Shown piece by piece: positions 15,583 through 24,383 of a DNA stretch of 64,000 nucleotides (the first letter of the stretch is position 1; every line of letters starts with the position of its first letter). The translations under genes were made by a program, and so were the position numbers. This DNA comes from Paractinoplanes brasiliensis (GTDB lineage Bacteria; Actinomycetota; Actinomycetes; Mycobacteriales; Micromonosporaceae). Below the pieces are notes generated by a model, which saw nothing but the letters and a program-made list of their open reading frames with translations, was not told the origin of the DNA and did not search any database. The stretch is from the NCBI RefSeq assembly GCF_004362215.1, contig NZ_SNWR01000002.1:620001-684000 (forward strand), written 5' to 3'.

Positions 15583-16793
15583 CGCAGTGTCCGTTCGATC
15601 GAGTCGAGCACGCCGGCCTGGAACGGGCCGGGCTCGAGGCGGCGGGCGGCCAGGCCGAGCACGGCGGCGGCGGTGCGGCGCAGGGCCGGGTCGTCCAGGC
15701 CGTAGCGGTAGGCCTGTTCCCACCGGCCGGCGGTCGGCAGGGCCAGGTCGAGCGCTGTGCTGGTGGTGGCGGGGTCGGCCAGCAGGGTGGCGAGCACAGC
15801 GACCGGCGGGAACCAGTCACCGGCAGGCTGCGCGTCGAGGTAGCGCACCTCGAGGTAGCCGTGGGGGCGTACGGGGGGAAAGAGAGTGGTCAGGTGGTAG
15901 TCGACGTCGTCGGCGGTGAGGGGCTGCGGCAACGCGCCCGCGAGCCAGTCGGCCAGCGTGGCGCCCGGCGGCGCGTCCCAGCAGCCGCCGTCGCGGCGCA
16001 CACAGGTCAGCGGGGCGGCCAGCGCGTACCGCACCCAGTCGCCGGCCGGGTCGTCCGAGACGCCGACGGGGTGGGTGAGCCGCGGATCCATCGCCCACCA
16101 GGCGGCCATGCGCGCGGAGGCGTAACCGGTGTCGCGGCGGGCGTGATGGCGCGAATTGGCGAACGCGGCCAGCAGCGGAGGCCCGAGCGCCATGACCGCG
16201 GCCCAGCGGACGGCCAGCTCGGACGGCGTGCCCGCGTCGAGGCAGACCTGCAGGCCGGCCGTGCTGCACATCATGACCCGGCCGTCGGGGCCACGCGCGT
16301 CGAAGGACTGCTGCATGGCCGCATAGCGCGGGGTGTGCACCAGGCGGCGGGGCTCGCGATACGCGTCGATGCCGTGCCGGCCCAGCGTGAGACCGGCCGA
16401 GCCGAGCAGACCGATGAGGTGGGCCGTGTCGGCGCTGAGCGCCGCGTGCAGCGCGGCGAGCGACGAGGCCGGGGCGGAGGAGATCTCGACCTGTCCGCCG
16501 GGCTCGACGGTGATCGTGCCTCCGGCGGGGAGGGTCAGCGGCGGATCGAGGTCACCCGGGGCTCTCAGGGTGACGGGGGTGTGCCGGCCGAGCGCCTGCC
16601 GCAGTTTCCCGGGCGACAGCGGCGCTGACGGCGCCGCGGTGTGATGCAGGGTCCATTCCAGTTCGGCGCCGATCAGCTCGGGTGGGCCGGTCTTGAAGCA
16701 GATGGCGCGGATGCGCGCCTCCACCTCGCTCTGGGTGCGCAGGACGGTCGCGGTGGCCTCACCGTCCGTCAGCAGCCGTACGCTCTTGGTCAT
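15579..16793 (-). CDS. egtA: Glutamate-cysteine ligase EgtA
   Basis: Makes gamma-glutamylcysteine, the sulfur donor for ergothioneine. 404 residues of the GCS2-like fold: IGAELEWTLHH near residue 41, GQVEISSAP, and the later EVRYLDAQPAGDW segment. ATG 16793 is used (MTKSVRLLTDGEA) with GGGGG just upstream. First gene of a tight leftward operon egtA-egtB-egtC-egtD in which every junction overlaps by 1-4 bp. Its promoter should lie in the 280-bp gap to the divergent aminotransferase. Confidence 0.93.
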   Translation of the reverse strand: MTKSVRLLTDGEATATVLRTQSEVEARIRAICFKTGPPELIGAELEWTLHHTAAPSAPLSPGKLRQALGRHTPVTLRAPGDLDPPLTLPAGGTITVEPGGQVEISSAPASSLAALHAALSADTAHLIGLLGSAGLTLGRHGIDAYREPRRLVHTPRYAAMQQSFDARGPDGRVMMCSTAGLQVCLDAGTPSELAVRWAAVMALGPPLLAAFANSRHHARRDTGYASARMAAWWAMDPRLTHPVGVSDDPAGDWVRYALAAPLTCVRRDGGCWDAPPGATLADWLAGALPQPLTADDVDYHLTTLFPPVRPHGYLEVRYLDAQPAGDWFPPVAVLATLLADPATTSTALDLALPTAGRWEQAYRYGLDDPALRRTAAAVLGLAARRLEPGPFQAGVLDSIERTLR

Positions 16794-17075
16794 GCCCCCG
16801 AACTTAGGGCGGGGGTGCGACATTTTCCGGTACGCCGGGGGAACGGTCCTCTGTGTACCGGCGACAAGCTGGGCGTTCGCAGCACGGTGATCTGAGTCAC
16901 TGGGCATGGCTCGGGCATCGACGGAGTTAAGCGGCCCTTAAGCCGGCGCAACCCCTTGACCTGCGTAAACGGGATCTGTTTCGAAAAGCCTGAACCCTTC
17001 CTGGGTGAGTCCCGTACTCGTGGACGGCGTGTCACTGCTTCAGTGGCGTGCTGTCGGACGAGTTAGGGAGTCGCG

Positions 17076-18335
17076 ATGGCCGGGACCGGAATCGACACCT
17101 CGATCCTGCACAAGGGGGCGCACAGCGCCTCCTACTTCGACCTGTCGCGCAGCGCGGGCGAGGGCGTCGAGATCGTGGACTTCTGCATCCCCTGCAACCC
17201 GTACTTCCCGACCCCCGACATGTTCGACGAGCTCAGCCGCGACCTCAAGAACATCCTGAAGTACTACCCGAGCGACTCCACCAGCATCACCAAGAAGCTG
17301 TGCAGCGTGCTCGGCCTGCACCCGCAGACGGTCGCCATGGCCAACGGCTCGACCGAGCTGATCACCTGGATCGACCACCTGCTGATCTCCGAGAGCGTGG
17401 CCATCCCGATCCCGACGTTCGGCCGCTGGACCGACCAGCCGCTCGAGACCGGCAAACGGGTCGACATGTTCCCGCTGCAGGAACGCGACGGCTTCCGGCT
17501 CAACCTCGACGACTACGTGCGCTTCATCCGCGACCGCGGCTCCCGCGTGGCCGTGGTCTGCAACGTCAACAACCCCGACGGCTGCTACCTGCCGCGCCGC
17601 GACGTCATCCGCTTCATGGACATGCTGGGCGACCTCGACCTGGTTGTCATCGACGAGTCGTTCATCGACTTCAGCGACATGGAGCAGTACCCGTCGGTCG
17701 GCCCCGACGCGGTCATCCGCCCCAACACGGTGGTGCTCAAGAGCCTCGGCAAGAACTTCGGCCTGCACGGCATCCGGTTCGGCTACCTCATGGCCAACCC
17801 GTCGATCGCCGGCAAGATCGGCAAGGCGCTGCCGAAGTGGAACCTCAACTCGCTGGCCGAGAAGGTCGTCTTCATGATCCAGGACCATGAGGAGGAGTAC
17901 GAGGACAGCTTGCGCCTGCTCAGCCGCGACCGCCGCGCGATGGCCGGCGAGCTGGCCCGCATCCCCGGGCTGACCGTGTTCCCCTCGCAGGGCAACTTCA
18001 TCCTGGTCAAGCTGCCCACCGAGTGGTCCGGCGTGGCCCTGCGTGACTACCTGGTGGCCAACCACGGCGTCTACACCCGCGAGTGCGGCAACAAGCTCGG
18101 CATGACCAGCCAGTTCATGCGTCTGGTGGTGCGCCCGGCCCGCGACGTCGACCGGCTCATCGACGGCATGATGGACTACGGCCGCCAGTTCCGCGTCCGG
18201 TCGTACGAGGAGGAGCCGCCGATGGAATCCCGGCGCAGCTGGAGCGGCGGGCTCGACGAGGCCCCCGACAACCTCATCCAGTACCCGTCGCGCCGCACCC
18301 CGGAATACACGGCCCGCCGCGCCGCCAACGCGTAG
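17076..18335 (+). CDS. HisC/CobD-like class I/II PLP aminotransferase
   Basis: A 419-residue fold-type I PLP enzyme. PLP contacts are visible: ANGSTELI, CNVNNPDGCYLPR, VIDESFIDF and the Schiff-base lysine in VLKSLGKNFGLHGIRFGY near residue 230; the C-terminal Arg region is FMRLVVRPARDVD. It resembles histidinol-phosphate aminotransferase and threonine-phosphate decarboxylase but has an extra C-terminal tail of about 45 residues. ATG 17076 follows AGGGAG. It is divergent from egtA; it is not the EgtE-type cysteine-desulfurase-like lyase, so a role in ergothioneine synthesis is not supported. Confidence 0.85.
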   Translation: MAGTGIDTSILHKGAHSASYFDLSRSAGEGVEIVDFCIPCNPYFPTPDMFDELSRDLKNILKYYPSDSTSITKKLCSVLGLHPQTVAMANGSTELITWIDHLLISESVAIPIPTFGRWTDQPLETGKRVDMFPLQERDGFRLNLDDYVRFIRDRGSRVAVVCNVNNPDGCYLPRRDVIRFMDMLGDLDLVVIDESFIDFSDMEQYPSVGPDAVIRPNTVVLKSLGKNFGLHGIRFGYLMANPSIAGKIGKALPKWNLNSLAEKVVFMIQDHEEEYEDSLRLLSRDRRAMAGELARIPGLTVFPSQGNFILVKLPTEWSGVALRDYLVANHGVYTRECGNKLGMTSQFMRLVVRPARDVDRLIDGMMDYGRQFRVRSYEEEPPMESRRSWSGGLDEAPDNLIQYPSRRTPEYTARRAANA

Positions 18336-18368
18336 GGGCGGCCACCCGCACCCAGTAGGGTCGACCAG

Positions 18369-19298
18369 GTGCGTACGAAGGAGCAGCTGACCGCCGACAT
18401 CCGCGAGAAGAAGCGTGCGGTGCTGGTGGTCAACGCCCACTCCCGGCGGGGCCGGCTGCTCTACGACACCGCGTTCGAGCGGCTGAAGCTGGCCGGGTTC
18501 ACGCTGCTCGGGGCCAAGGCGGTCGACCGTCCCCGCGAGCTCCAGCACGTGCTCGCCGAGGGCCTGGCCAAGGGACCCGACCTGCTCATCGCGGGCGGCG
18601 GCGACGGCACCATCAGCACCGCGGCCCGCCTGCTCGCGCACCGTGACGTCGCTCTCGGGTTGCTGCCGCTGGGCACCACCAACAACTTCGCCCGTACGGC
18701 GCACACCCCGCTCGACCTCGGCGAGGCCGTCGACGTGCTGGTCGACGGCAAGGTGATCGACCTCGACCTGGGCCTGGCGGGCGGCGAGCCGTTCACCAAC
18801 CACGTCGGAGTCGGGCTCTCGGCCGAGGTCATGCTCAAGGCGCCGCGCCCGCTCAAACGCGTGCTGGGCCGGCTGGCGTACCCGCTGACCGCGCTCGGCC
18901 TGCTCACCCGCCACCAGCCGCTGCGCATCACCGTACGCACCGACGGGCGCAGCCACGAGTTCCGCAGCCACCAGGTGTACGTTGCCAACGGCGGGCACCA
19001 CGCGGGCCGCCCGATCGCCGGTGACGCCGACGCCGACGACCGGCTCCTGGCCACGTACGCGGTCGGGGGTCCCAAGCGACGCGAGCTGCTGGTCGAAACG
19101 GCCCGCAACGCGGCAAAAGGTCCCTCGCGCACGTTGCGGGAGGAACCGTTCCTGGCCACGGGGGAGTTGTGGCTCGAGACCGATCGCCCGGCGCGGGTCG
19201 AGGTCGACGGCGAGCCCGGCGGCAGCACCCCGCTGCGGATCGGCCTGGCCGCGAACGCGCTGCGGGTGATGGCCCCGGCCGGCGCGCCCGACCGCTGA
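18369..19298 (+). CDS. Diacylglycerol/lipid kinase family protein
   Basis: A 309-residue DAGK-catalytic-domain protein phosphorylating a lipid such as diacylglycerol or a sphingoid-like substrate. The N-terminal part has VLVVNAHSRRGR, the nucleotide motif AGGGDGTIS near residue 77 and LLPLGTTNNFART; the C-terminal beta-sandwich ends with VEVDGEPGGSTPLRI. No membrane segment. GTG 18369 is the first start; it follows the aminotransferase by 33 bp and may be co-transcribed. Confidence 0.92.
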   Translation: MRTKEQLTADIREKKRAVLVVNAHSRRGRLLYDTAFERLKLAGFTLLGAKAVDRPRELQHVLAEGLAKGPDLLIAGGGDGTISTAARLLAHRDVALGLLPLGTTNNFARTAHTPLDLGEAVDVLVDGKVIDLDLGLAGGEPFTNHVGVGLSAEVMLKAPRPLKRVLGRLAYPLTALGLLTRHQPLRITVRTDGRSHEFRSHQVYVANGGHHAGRPIAGDADADDRLLATYAVGGPKRRELLVETARNAAKGPSRTLREEPFLATGELWLETDRPARVEVDGEPGGSTPLRIGLAANALRVMAPAGAPDR

Positions 19299-19348
19299 CG
19301 AGAAATGTTCCGACGGGACTGCACAGATCCGCGGCGGGGGGCGTCGTA

Positions 19349-19873
19349 GTGGTTGTGACCTTCGAGCAGTTCGCGATGGCCCGGCTCCCGAGTCTCCTGC
19401 GGTACGCGGTCGTCCTCACCGGCGACCGTGATCTCGCACAGGACATAGTCCAGGAGGTTCTGGCCCGGGCCCAGGTCCGATGGCGGCGGATCAGCGAGGC
19501 GGAAGTCCCCGAGGCGTACGTGCGGCGCATGGTGCTCAACGAGTACCTGTCGTGGCGGCGCAGCTGGGCGGTCCGTCACGTGCACGCGGTCGGTGAACGT
19601 CTCGTCGACCTCGACGACGCCCGGGGTGGTGTGCGCGACCACGCCGACGGTGTCGTCATGGCCGACGTCCTCTGGAAACGCCTGGCCACGCTGGGGCGCA
19701 AACAGCGGGCGGTCCTGGTGCTGCGCTACTACGAGCAGCTGGAGGACGAGCAGATCGCCGACCTGCTGGGGTGTTCCCCGGCAACCGTCCGCAGCCACGC
19801 TTCGAGGGCGCTGAAAACGCTCCGGCTCTCACCGGAGCTCATGGAACGCATTCCCGCCGAGGAGAAGTCGTGA
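19349..19873 (+). CDS. SigE-family ECF RNA polymerase sigma factor
   Basis: A 174-residue ECF sigma of the actinobacterial SigE family: region 2 has LRYAVVLTGDRDLAQDIVQEVL and WRRISEAEVPEAYVRRMVLNEYLSWRR, region 4 has LGRKQRAVLVLRYYEQL and the helix-turn-helix DEQIADLLGCSPATVRSHASRAL. GTG 19349 is preferred because GGGGG lies 8 bp upstream; GTG 19355 is possible. Its stop overlaps the next gene (GTGA), so it is translated together with a membrane protein that takes the place usually held by an anti-sigma factor. Confidence 0.9.
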   Translation: MVVTFEQFAMARLPSLLRYAVVLTGDRDLAQDIVQEVLARAQVRWRRISEAEVPEAYVRRMVLNEYLSWRRSWAVRHVHAVGERLVDLDDARGGVRDHADGVVMADVLWKRLATLGRKQRAVLVLRYYEQLEDEQIADLLGCSPATVRSHASRALKTLRLSPELMERIPAEEKS

Positions 19874-20703
19874 CTGAGCAGCCGCACCGCGATCAGCTGC
19901 GCGAGGCCTTTGAACTGCACGAGGACAACACCCCGGACCCGGCCGCGGTCTACGCCCGGGTGCAGCAGCTTTCCCAGAAGTACAAGCGGCGCAGGCGGGG
20001 CGCCCAGGTCGCGGCCGGTGGCGTGCTCGGCGCCGGCCTCATCGCGGGCGCGATCAACCTGCCCGCCTTTCTTCCCGCGAACAACGCCGCCACCAACACG
20101 GCTGCCGGTGTGCCGGCGGGTGCTCCGGCGGCGAAGCCGTCGTCCTCGGTCCCGGCCGCTGCCGGCGTCGATGCCAACCTGCAGGCTTACGCGGAGGCCG
20201 GTTACGGCTACGAGGACGCCGGTGTGCTGGCCCGGCTGTGGAAGATGAACGACGACGACCGCCTGGCGGTCAAGGCCGAGGCCGGTCGCCGGCTGCTCCT
20301 CGGTGAGACCCTGCCGTTCAAGCCGTTGCCGGACACCCCGGCCCAGGAGGAGACGATCTCCCCCGAGCACGACAAGCAGTTCCAGGCGTTCTTCAACGCC
20401 GGCTACACCTGGGACGAGGCCGAGAAACTGGCCGAGATCTGGAAGCTGGCCGACCCTGCCGACGCCAAGCTCGAGGGTGGCAAGCGTCTGCTGGCGGGCG
20501 AGGAGCTGCCGGTCAAGCCGAAGAAGGAGAACGTCGCCGCGGCCCTCGAGACCAAGCGGGCCGACGCGTTCTGGGCAGCGGGCTACGACGCGGAGGACGC
20601 CGAGAAACTGGCCAAGATCTGGAAGCTCAAGGACACGTGGTCGGCCAAGGTCGAAGCGGGCAAGCGCCTGCTGGCCGGCCAGACGCTGCCGATCAAGCCG
20701 TGA
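19870..20703 (+). CDS. Single-pass membrane protein with three extracytoplasmic 47-residue repeats, partner of the ECF sigma
   Basis: Not a known family to me. The 277 residues are a 43-residue charged cytosolic head, one transmembrane helix (about 44-68), an Ala/Pro-rich linker and three copies of a repeat at about 104-152, 171-217 and 231-277. The shared pattern is AGY....DA..LA.IWKL.D...AK.E.GKRLLAGE.LP.KP. The position right after a sigma gene (GTGA overlap) suggests an anti-sigma or sensor role, but the head is too short for a standard zinc anti-sigma domain and lacks its His/Cys motif. The next gene, an amidoligase, overlaps it by four bases. Confidence 0.85.
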   Translation: MTEQPHRDQLREAFELHEDNTPDPAAVYARVQQLSQKYKRRRRGAQVAAGGVLGAGLIAGAINLPAFLPANNAATNTAAGVPAGAPAAKPSSSVPAAAGVDANLQAYAEAGYGYEDAGVLARLWKMNDDDRLAVKAEAGRRLLLGETLPFKPLPDTPAQEETISPEHDKQFQAFFNAGYTWDEAEKLAEIWKLADPADAKLEGGKRLLAGEELPVKPKKENVAAALETKRADAFWAAGYDAEDAEKLAKIWKLKDTWSAKVEAGKRLLAGQTLPIKP

Positions 20704-21752
20704 CGACCAGGTTGCGCCGGCGCGTCGGCTTCGAGATCGAGCTGATGGCGCCTCCCGGCGTCAGCCGGCGCAGCCTCGCCGACGACCTGGCTGCCCGCTC
20801 CGGCGGCCGGTCCCGCCCGGTCTGGCACCGCGACAGTGAGCCGTCGCTGGTGCCGGGCCTGGGCCGGTTCCTCAACCTCACCCTGGGCTACGCGGTCGAC
20901 CGGCCGGACGGCAGCCCTCTGTGCACCCTGGTCGACGACATCACCCTGATCGACGGCCTCGATCCGCGCACGCCCGCCCCACCGGGCTGGTTCCGTGTGC
21001 TCAGCGACGACTCACGCCTGCTCGGCCTGCTGGCCGAGCGGTGCGACCCGGCGGCGCCTCTCGAAACGGTCCTCGACCCGGCGGCGGCGTTGTGGGGCGT
21101 CAAGCCGGAGCAGATCGGCGACGTCTTCCGCCTCGACGACACCGCCGGCAGCACGATCGCCCTGGCCGCCCCGGCCGGCGGCGAACGCGAACGCCCCTGC
21201 GAGGTGATCACCCCGCCGCTGGCCGCGAACCACCACGAGGCCCTGGAGGAACTGCTCGCCCCCGCCCGCGAGCTCGGTTTCACCGTCCCGGCCGAGGCCG
21301 CCGTCCACCTGCACCTCGACGGTGGGCCGTTCCGCCGGCCGCAGGCCCTCGCCAACGTGGTGCGCCTGTTCGCGCACTGGCGTGAGCCGTTGCGGGCGCT
21401 GCTGCAGACCAACCCGGCCTGCCGGCGCCTCGCCCCGCTGCCCGAGCCCCTGGTGGCCGCCACCGCCGGGCGGCCCGGGTGGGACGAGCTGAGCCGGGCG
21501 GCCACCGAGGGCGGGCTCACCAAGTTCTTCGACGTCAACCTGACCCAGCTGTTCGCCGAGCACCCGGTCCGCGACACGATCGAGGTCCGCATCCTGCCCG
21601 GCTCGATCGACGCGGGCGAGATCGTCAACCGGGCCGCGCTGGCCGAGCTGCTGCTGGAACGCTGCCTGACGGCGTCGTCGTTGCCCCCGGTGGCGGCCGA
21701 CCCGATCGAACAGCTGATGAACTTCGCGGCCGAGGCCATGGCCCGTCGATAA
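20700..21752 (+). CDS. Amidoligase-family protein (COOH-NH2 ligase fold)
   Basis: A 350-residue protein with the amidoligase N-terminal motif (RRVGFEIELMAPPG) and the matching His-bearing strand VHLHLDGGPF near residue 203, plus the C-terminal DTIEVRILPGSID. The family (Amidoligase_2, glutamine-synthetase/ATP-grasp-like) forms amide or isopeptide bonds on peptides or small molecules. GTG 20700 overlaps the preceding stop (GTGA). Being the third gene of a sigma/repeat-protein/amidoligase operon suggests it acts in the same process. No signal peptide, so it is cytosolic. Confidence 0.78.
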   Translation: MTTRLRRRVGFEIELMAPPGVSRRSLADDLAARSGGRSRPVWHRDSEPSLVPGLGRFLNLTLGYAVDRPDGSPLCTLVDDITLIDGLDPRTPAPPGWFRVLSDDSRLLGLLAERCDPAAPLETVLDPAAALWGVKPEQIGDVFRLDDTAGSTIALAAPAGGERERPCEVITPPLAANHHEALEELLAPARELGFTVPAEAAVHLHLDGGPFRRPQALANVVRLFAHWREPLRALLQTNPACRRLAPLPEPLVAATAGRPGWDELSRAATEGGLTKFFDVNLTQLFAEHPVRDTIEVRILPGSIDAGEIVNRAALAELLLERCLTASSLPPVAADPIEQLMNFAAEAMARR

Positions 21753-21781
21753 GTTCACGTCCTTCGATATATTCTGCGCGC

Positions 21782-22783
21782 ATGAAGCGTGCCTTCGCCG
21801 TGCTTCTCGCGGCCGCCCTCGTTCTCGTCGCGCCCGTGCCGGCGTACGGGGCCGACAGCTCTTATCGCACCCTGGCCTCGGCAACCAACCCCGACTGGAT
21901 GCGCGCGCTGCCCGACGGCCGGAGCCTGGCCGCGCTGTCGATCCCCGGCACACACGAGACGCTGTCCATCCACGGCGGGGCGCTCACCCAGACCCAGGAG
22001 AACTACGGCGACAGCGCGCACACGCTGACCGCGCAGCTGCGGGCGGGCATCCGGATGATCGACGTACGGGCCCGGGTGAACTCGGGAAACACGTTCACCA
22101 TCCACCACGGCGCGACGTATCAGAACGCGAACTTCGACGACGTGCTCGCCCGGCTCGCCGAGTTCCTGAGCGCCCACCCCGGCGAGGCCGTCGTGCTGCG
22201 CCTCAAACAGGAATGCACCGGCGAGCTCGGCTCCTGCGCCGACGCTTCCGGGCAGCGTGCTTTCCAGGACATCTTCGACGCGTACGTGGGTGGTCGCCCC
22301 GGCCTTTTCTGGACGCCCTCGGTCACCCGGTCGGCCGCCGCTCCCACCCCCGCGCTCGGCCAGATCCGCGGCAAAGTGGTGCTGGCCGTGCTCAACGGCC
22401 CCCGCGGCGGCGTCATCGACCGGTACGGGCTGGCCCAGTTCTCCGGCTGGCACGACGGCTCGTCGGAATGGGTGCAGGACAACTACAACGTGCCGAACGT
22501 GGGCGCCATCGCCACCAAACGCGACCAGGTGCGCCGCTTCCTCGACGCCACCAGCGCCGGCGACCCGTCGAAGATGTACGTCAACTTCGCCTCCGGGTCC
22601 AGCCTGTTCGCCCAGCCCCAACAGGTGGCGGGCGGCGCCCTCGGCGTGCAGGGCGTCAACCCGTTCCTGCTGACCTATCTGTCCGAGGGTCCCGAGGTGC
22701 ACACCCCGGTCACCCGTACGGGAATGCTCATGCTCGACTTCCCCGGCGGCGGCCTGATCAACAAGATCCTCACCTACAACTGA
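21782..22783 (+). CDS. Secreted phosphatidylinositol-specific phospholipase C-like protein
   Basis: A signal peptide (MKRAFAVLLAAALVLVAPVP, cleavage near AYG-A) precedes a PI-PLC X domain in 333 residues. The two catalytic histidines are in SIPGTHETLS and FTIHHGATYQ, with IRMIDVRARV between them, and PGEAVVLRLKQE and YVNFASGS are family strands. The bacterial enzymes cleave phosphatidylinositol to a cyclic inositol phosphate outside the cell. ATG 21782 lies 29 bp after the amidoligase stop, in a short AT-richer spacer (TTCGATATATTC), so a separate promoter is possible. Confidence 0.87.
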   Translation: MKRAFAVLLAAALVLVAPVPAYGADSSYRTLASATNPDWMRALPDGRSLAALSIPGTHETLSIHGGALTQTQENYGDSAHTLTAQLRAGIRMIDVRARVNSGNTFTIHHGATYQNANFDDVLARLAEFLSAHPGEAVVLRLKQECTGELGSCADASGQRAFQDIFDAYVGGRPGLFWTPSVTRSAAAPTPALGQIRGKVVLAVLNGPRGGVIDRYGLAQFSGWHDGSSEWVQDNYNVPNVGAIATKRDQVRRFLDATSAGDPSKMYVNFASGSSLFAQPQQVAGGALGVQGVNPFLLTYLSEGPEVHTPVTRTGMLMLDFPGGGLINKILTYN

Positions 22784-22877
22784 GCAGCGCGGCCGGCTGG
22801 GCCATCAGGGCCGGGACGACCCGGACCGGATCTCGTACGAGCACCGGATCCGATCGCCGGCCGGAGCGTGCGCGGGG

Positions 22878-24383
22878 TTACTTCTCGGTCAGGTCGACCA
22901 GCGGGGTCGGCTGGCTGATGTTCGCCGGGGCGTTCCACTTCTGCAGCTCCGAGGTGTTGCAGACGGCCACCTTGACCTTGCTCGTGCCGTCGCCGTGGAA
23001 GTCGTTGGACACACCGCTGTTCTGGTCGGTGGGCTGCAGGCAGTAGCCGTTGAAGTCCTTGATCCGGTAGCTCGTGCCGTAGTCGCCGGTGTCGTGATAG
23101 ACGGTCCACTGCAGGTTTGTGCCGGTCTGCGACGCCGGGGTCGCGCACTGCACGACGGTCACCCAGGACGTCGCGCTCACCACGCCGGGCGAGCGCAGGC
23201 AGTAGTTGTTGTTGGGCGAGCCGTTCTTGCTGTTGCTGGTGGCGGTCTGGTTGTTGACGATGATCGGGCCGGTCGCCGTGACGGCGGGGCTGACCGGGGT
23301 GGGGTGGACCCACTGCTGGTTGAAGTCGACGACGCCGCCCGGGTCCTGCTTGCAGAACCAGGCGATCATGTACGCCGAACCCGTCGACTTGTTGGTGACG
23401 TCGAGGCAGCGGCTGAACTGGGCGTAGTTGACCAGCTGGTTGGTGGGGTCCCCGGCCATGCCGGCCCCGACGCCGGTGGCCGAGCGAAAGACCGTCTTCG
23501 CGTTGTTGACCGTGCAGTTGCCCAGCACGACGGCCCGGTTGGCGATGGAGCCCGGTGAGTCGACGTTGACGCAGGAGCCGCTGTCGGACTTGCTGGCCGT
23601 CGTGGTGGAGTGGAACAGCGAACTGCCGTCCAGGGCCCACTGGAAAGTCGTGGTCCGCAGGGCCGGGCAGGGCCTGAACACCACGGCGGTGCCCGCCTTA
23701 CGGGCGTCGCTCGCCCACAGGCACATGCCCAGCGGCGCGCTGGACGACTCCGAGTTGATGCGCCGCAGGTACAGGTCGGCGGTGTAGCCGAACTGCTGGC
23801 GGCTGCTGCCGTCGCAGGGGGCCATCAGCACCGGGGTGTTGTCGGCCGGGGCGGTGGCCGTCCCGGAGTCGAAGCACTGGTTGCCCAGCGTGGAGGTGGC
23901 GATCCGGATCTGGCCGCCCGGGATGTTGGTGTTGCTGGTCGAGAAGACATATGTGGCTGTCAGGGTCCGTTTGACCGGGCCGCCGGTTCCGGTGGAGCTG
24001 ACGACCGCCGTGGCGGGCACGTCCATGGCCGGACAGGGCATGTCGAGGCCGTCCTGGTCGCGGTATCTCAACGTCACCACGTACGGGAGTTTCTCGCCGG
24101 TCGCCGGCACGCCCGCGTCGCCGGTCAGCGTGCACGGCGGCAGGTTCTCCAGGTAACCGGTCTGGTTCTCCTGGTCGGCGGCCGCCCGCACGCGGGCCAT
24201 CATCACGTCCAGGCCCGCCTGCGCGGCGTTGAGCGCCGTGTTGCGGTCGGCCAGGCTGACGCTGGTCCGGATCTGGCGGACCACGATCGGGCCCAGCAGC
24301 GCCGACAGTGTCATCACGACCGTGACCACCAGCAGGGCCATCAGCATCGAGCCCTCGTCGTCCTCGTGCCGTACGCGCATCAT
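22878..24383 (-). CDS. PilX-like minor pilin with C-terminal ricin-type lectin region
   Basis: The 501-residue protein begins with a PilX-type N-terminus (DDEGSMLMALLVVTVVMTLS) and a hydrophobic helix, as in minor pilins of type IV pili. From about residue 150 the rest is a Cys-rich beta-trefoil-like region with ricin-B features: repeated CLDV/CLW segments and QxW-like ends (NQQWVHP, NLQWTVY, LQKWNAP). That suggests sugar binding at a pilus tip. ATG 24383 overlaps the preceding gene stop (ATGA). Last gene of a three-gene pilin operon. Confidence 0.75.
   Translation of the reverse strand: MMRVRHEDDEGSMLMALLVVTVVMTLSALLGPIVVRQIRTSVSLADRNTALNAAQAGLDVMMARVRAAADQENQTGYLENLPPCTLTGDAGVPATGEKLPYVVTLRYRDQDGLDMPCPAMDVPATAVVSSTGTGGPVKRTLTATYVFSTSNTNIPGGQIRIATSTLGNQCFDSGTATAPADNTPVLMAPCDGSSRQQFGYTADLYLRRINSESSSAPLGMCLWASDARKAGTAVVFRPCPALRTTTFQWALDGSSLFHSTTTASKSDSGSCVNVDSPGSIANRAVVLGNCTVNNAKTVFRSATGVGAGMAGDPTNQLVNYAQFSRCLDVTNKSTGSAYMIAWFCKQDPGGVVDFNQQWVHPTPVSPAVTATGPIIVNNQTATSNSKNGSPNNNYCLRSPGVVSATSWVTVVQCATPASQTGTNLQWTVYHDTGDYGTSYRIKDFNGYCLQPTDQNSGVSNDFHGDGTSKVKVAVCNTSELQKWNAPANISQPTPLVDLTEK

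Noticed and set aside
17076..18335. EgtE (missing ergothioneine lyase)
   Set aside because: PLP motifs match HisC/CobD-type aminotransferases, not the cysteine-desulfurase-like EgtE family.
19870..20703. Standard zinc-binding anti-sigma factor
   Set aside because: The cytosolic head has no HxxxCxxC motif and is only about 43 residues; the partner role is possible but the family is not.
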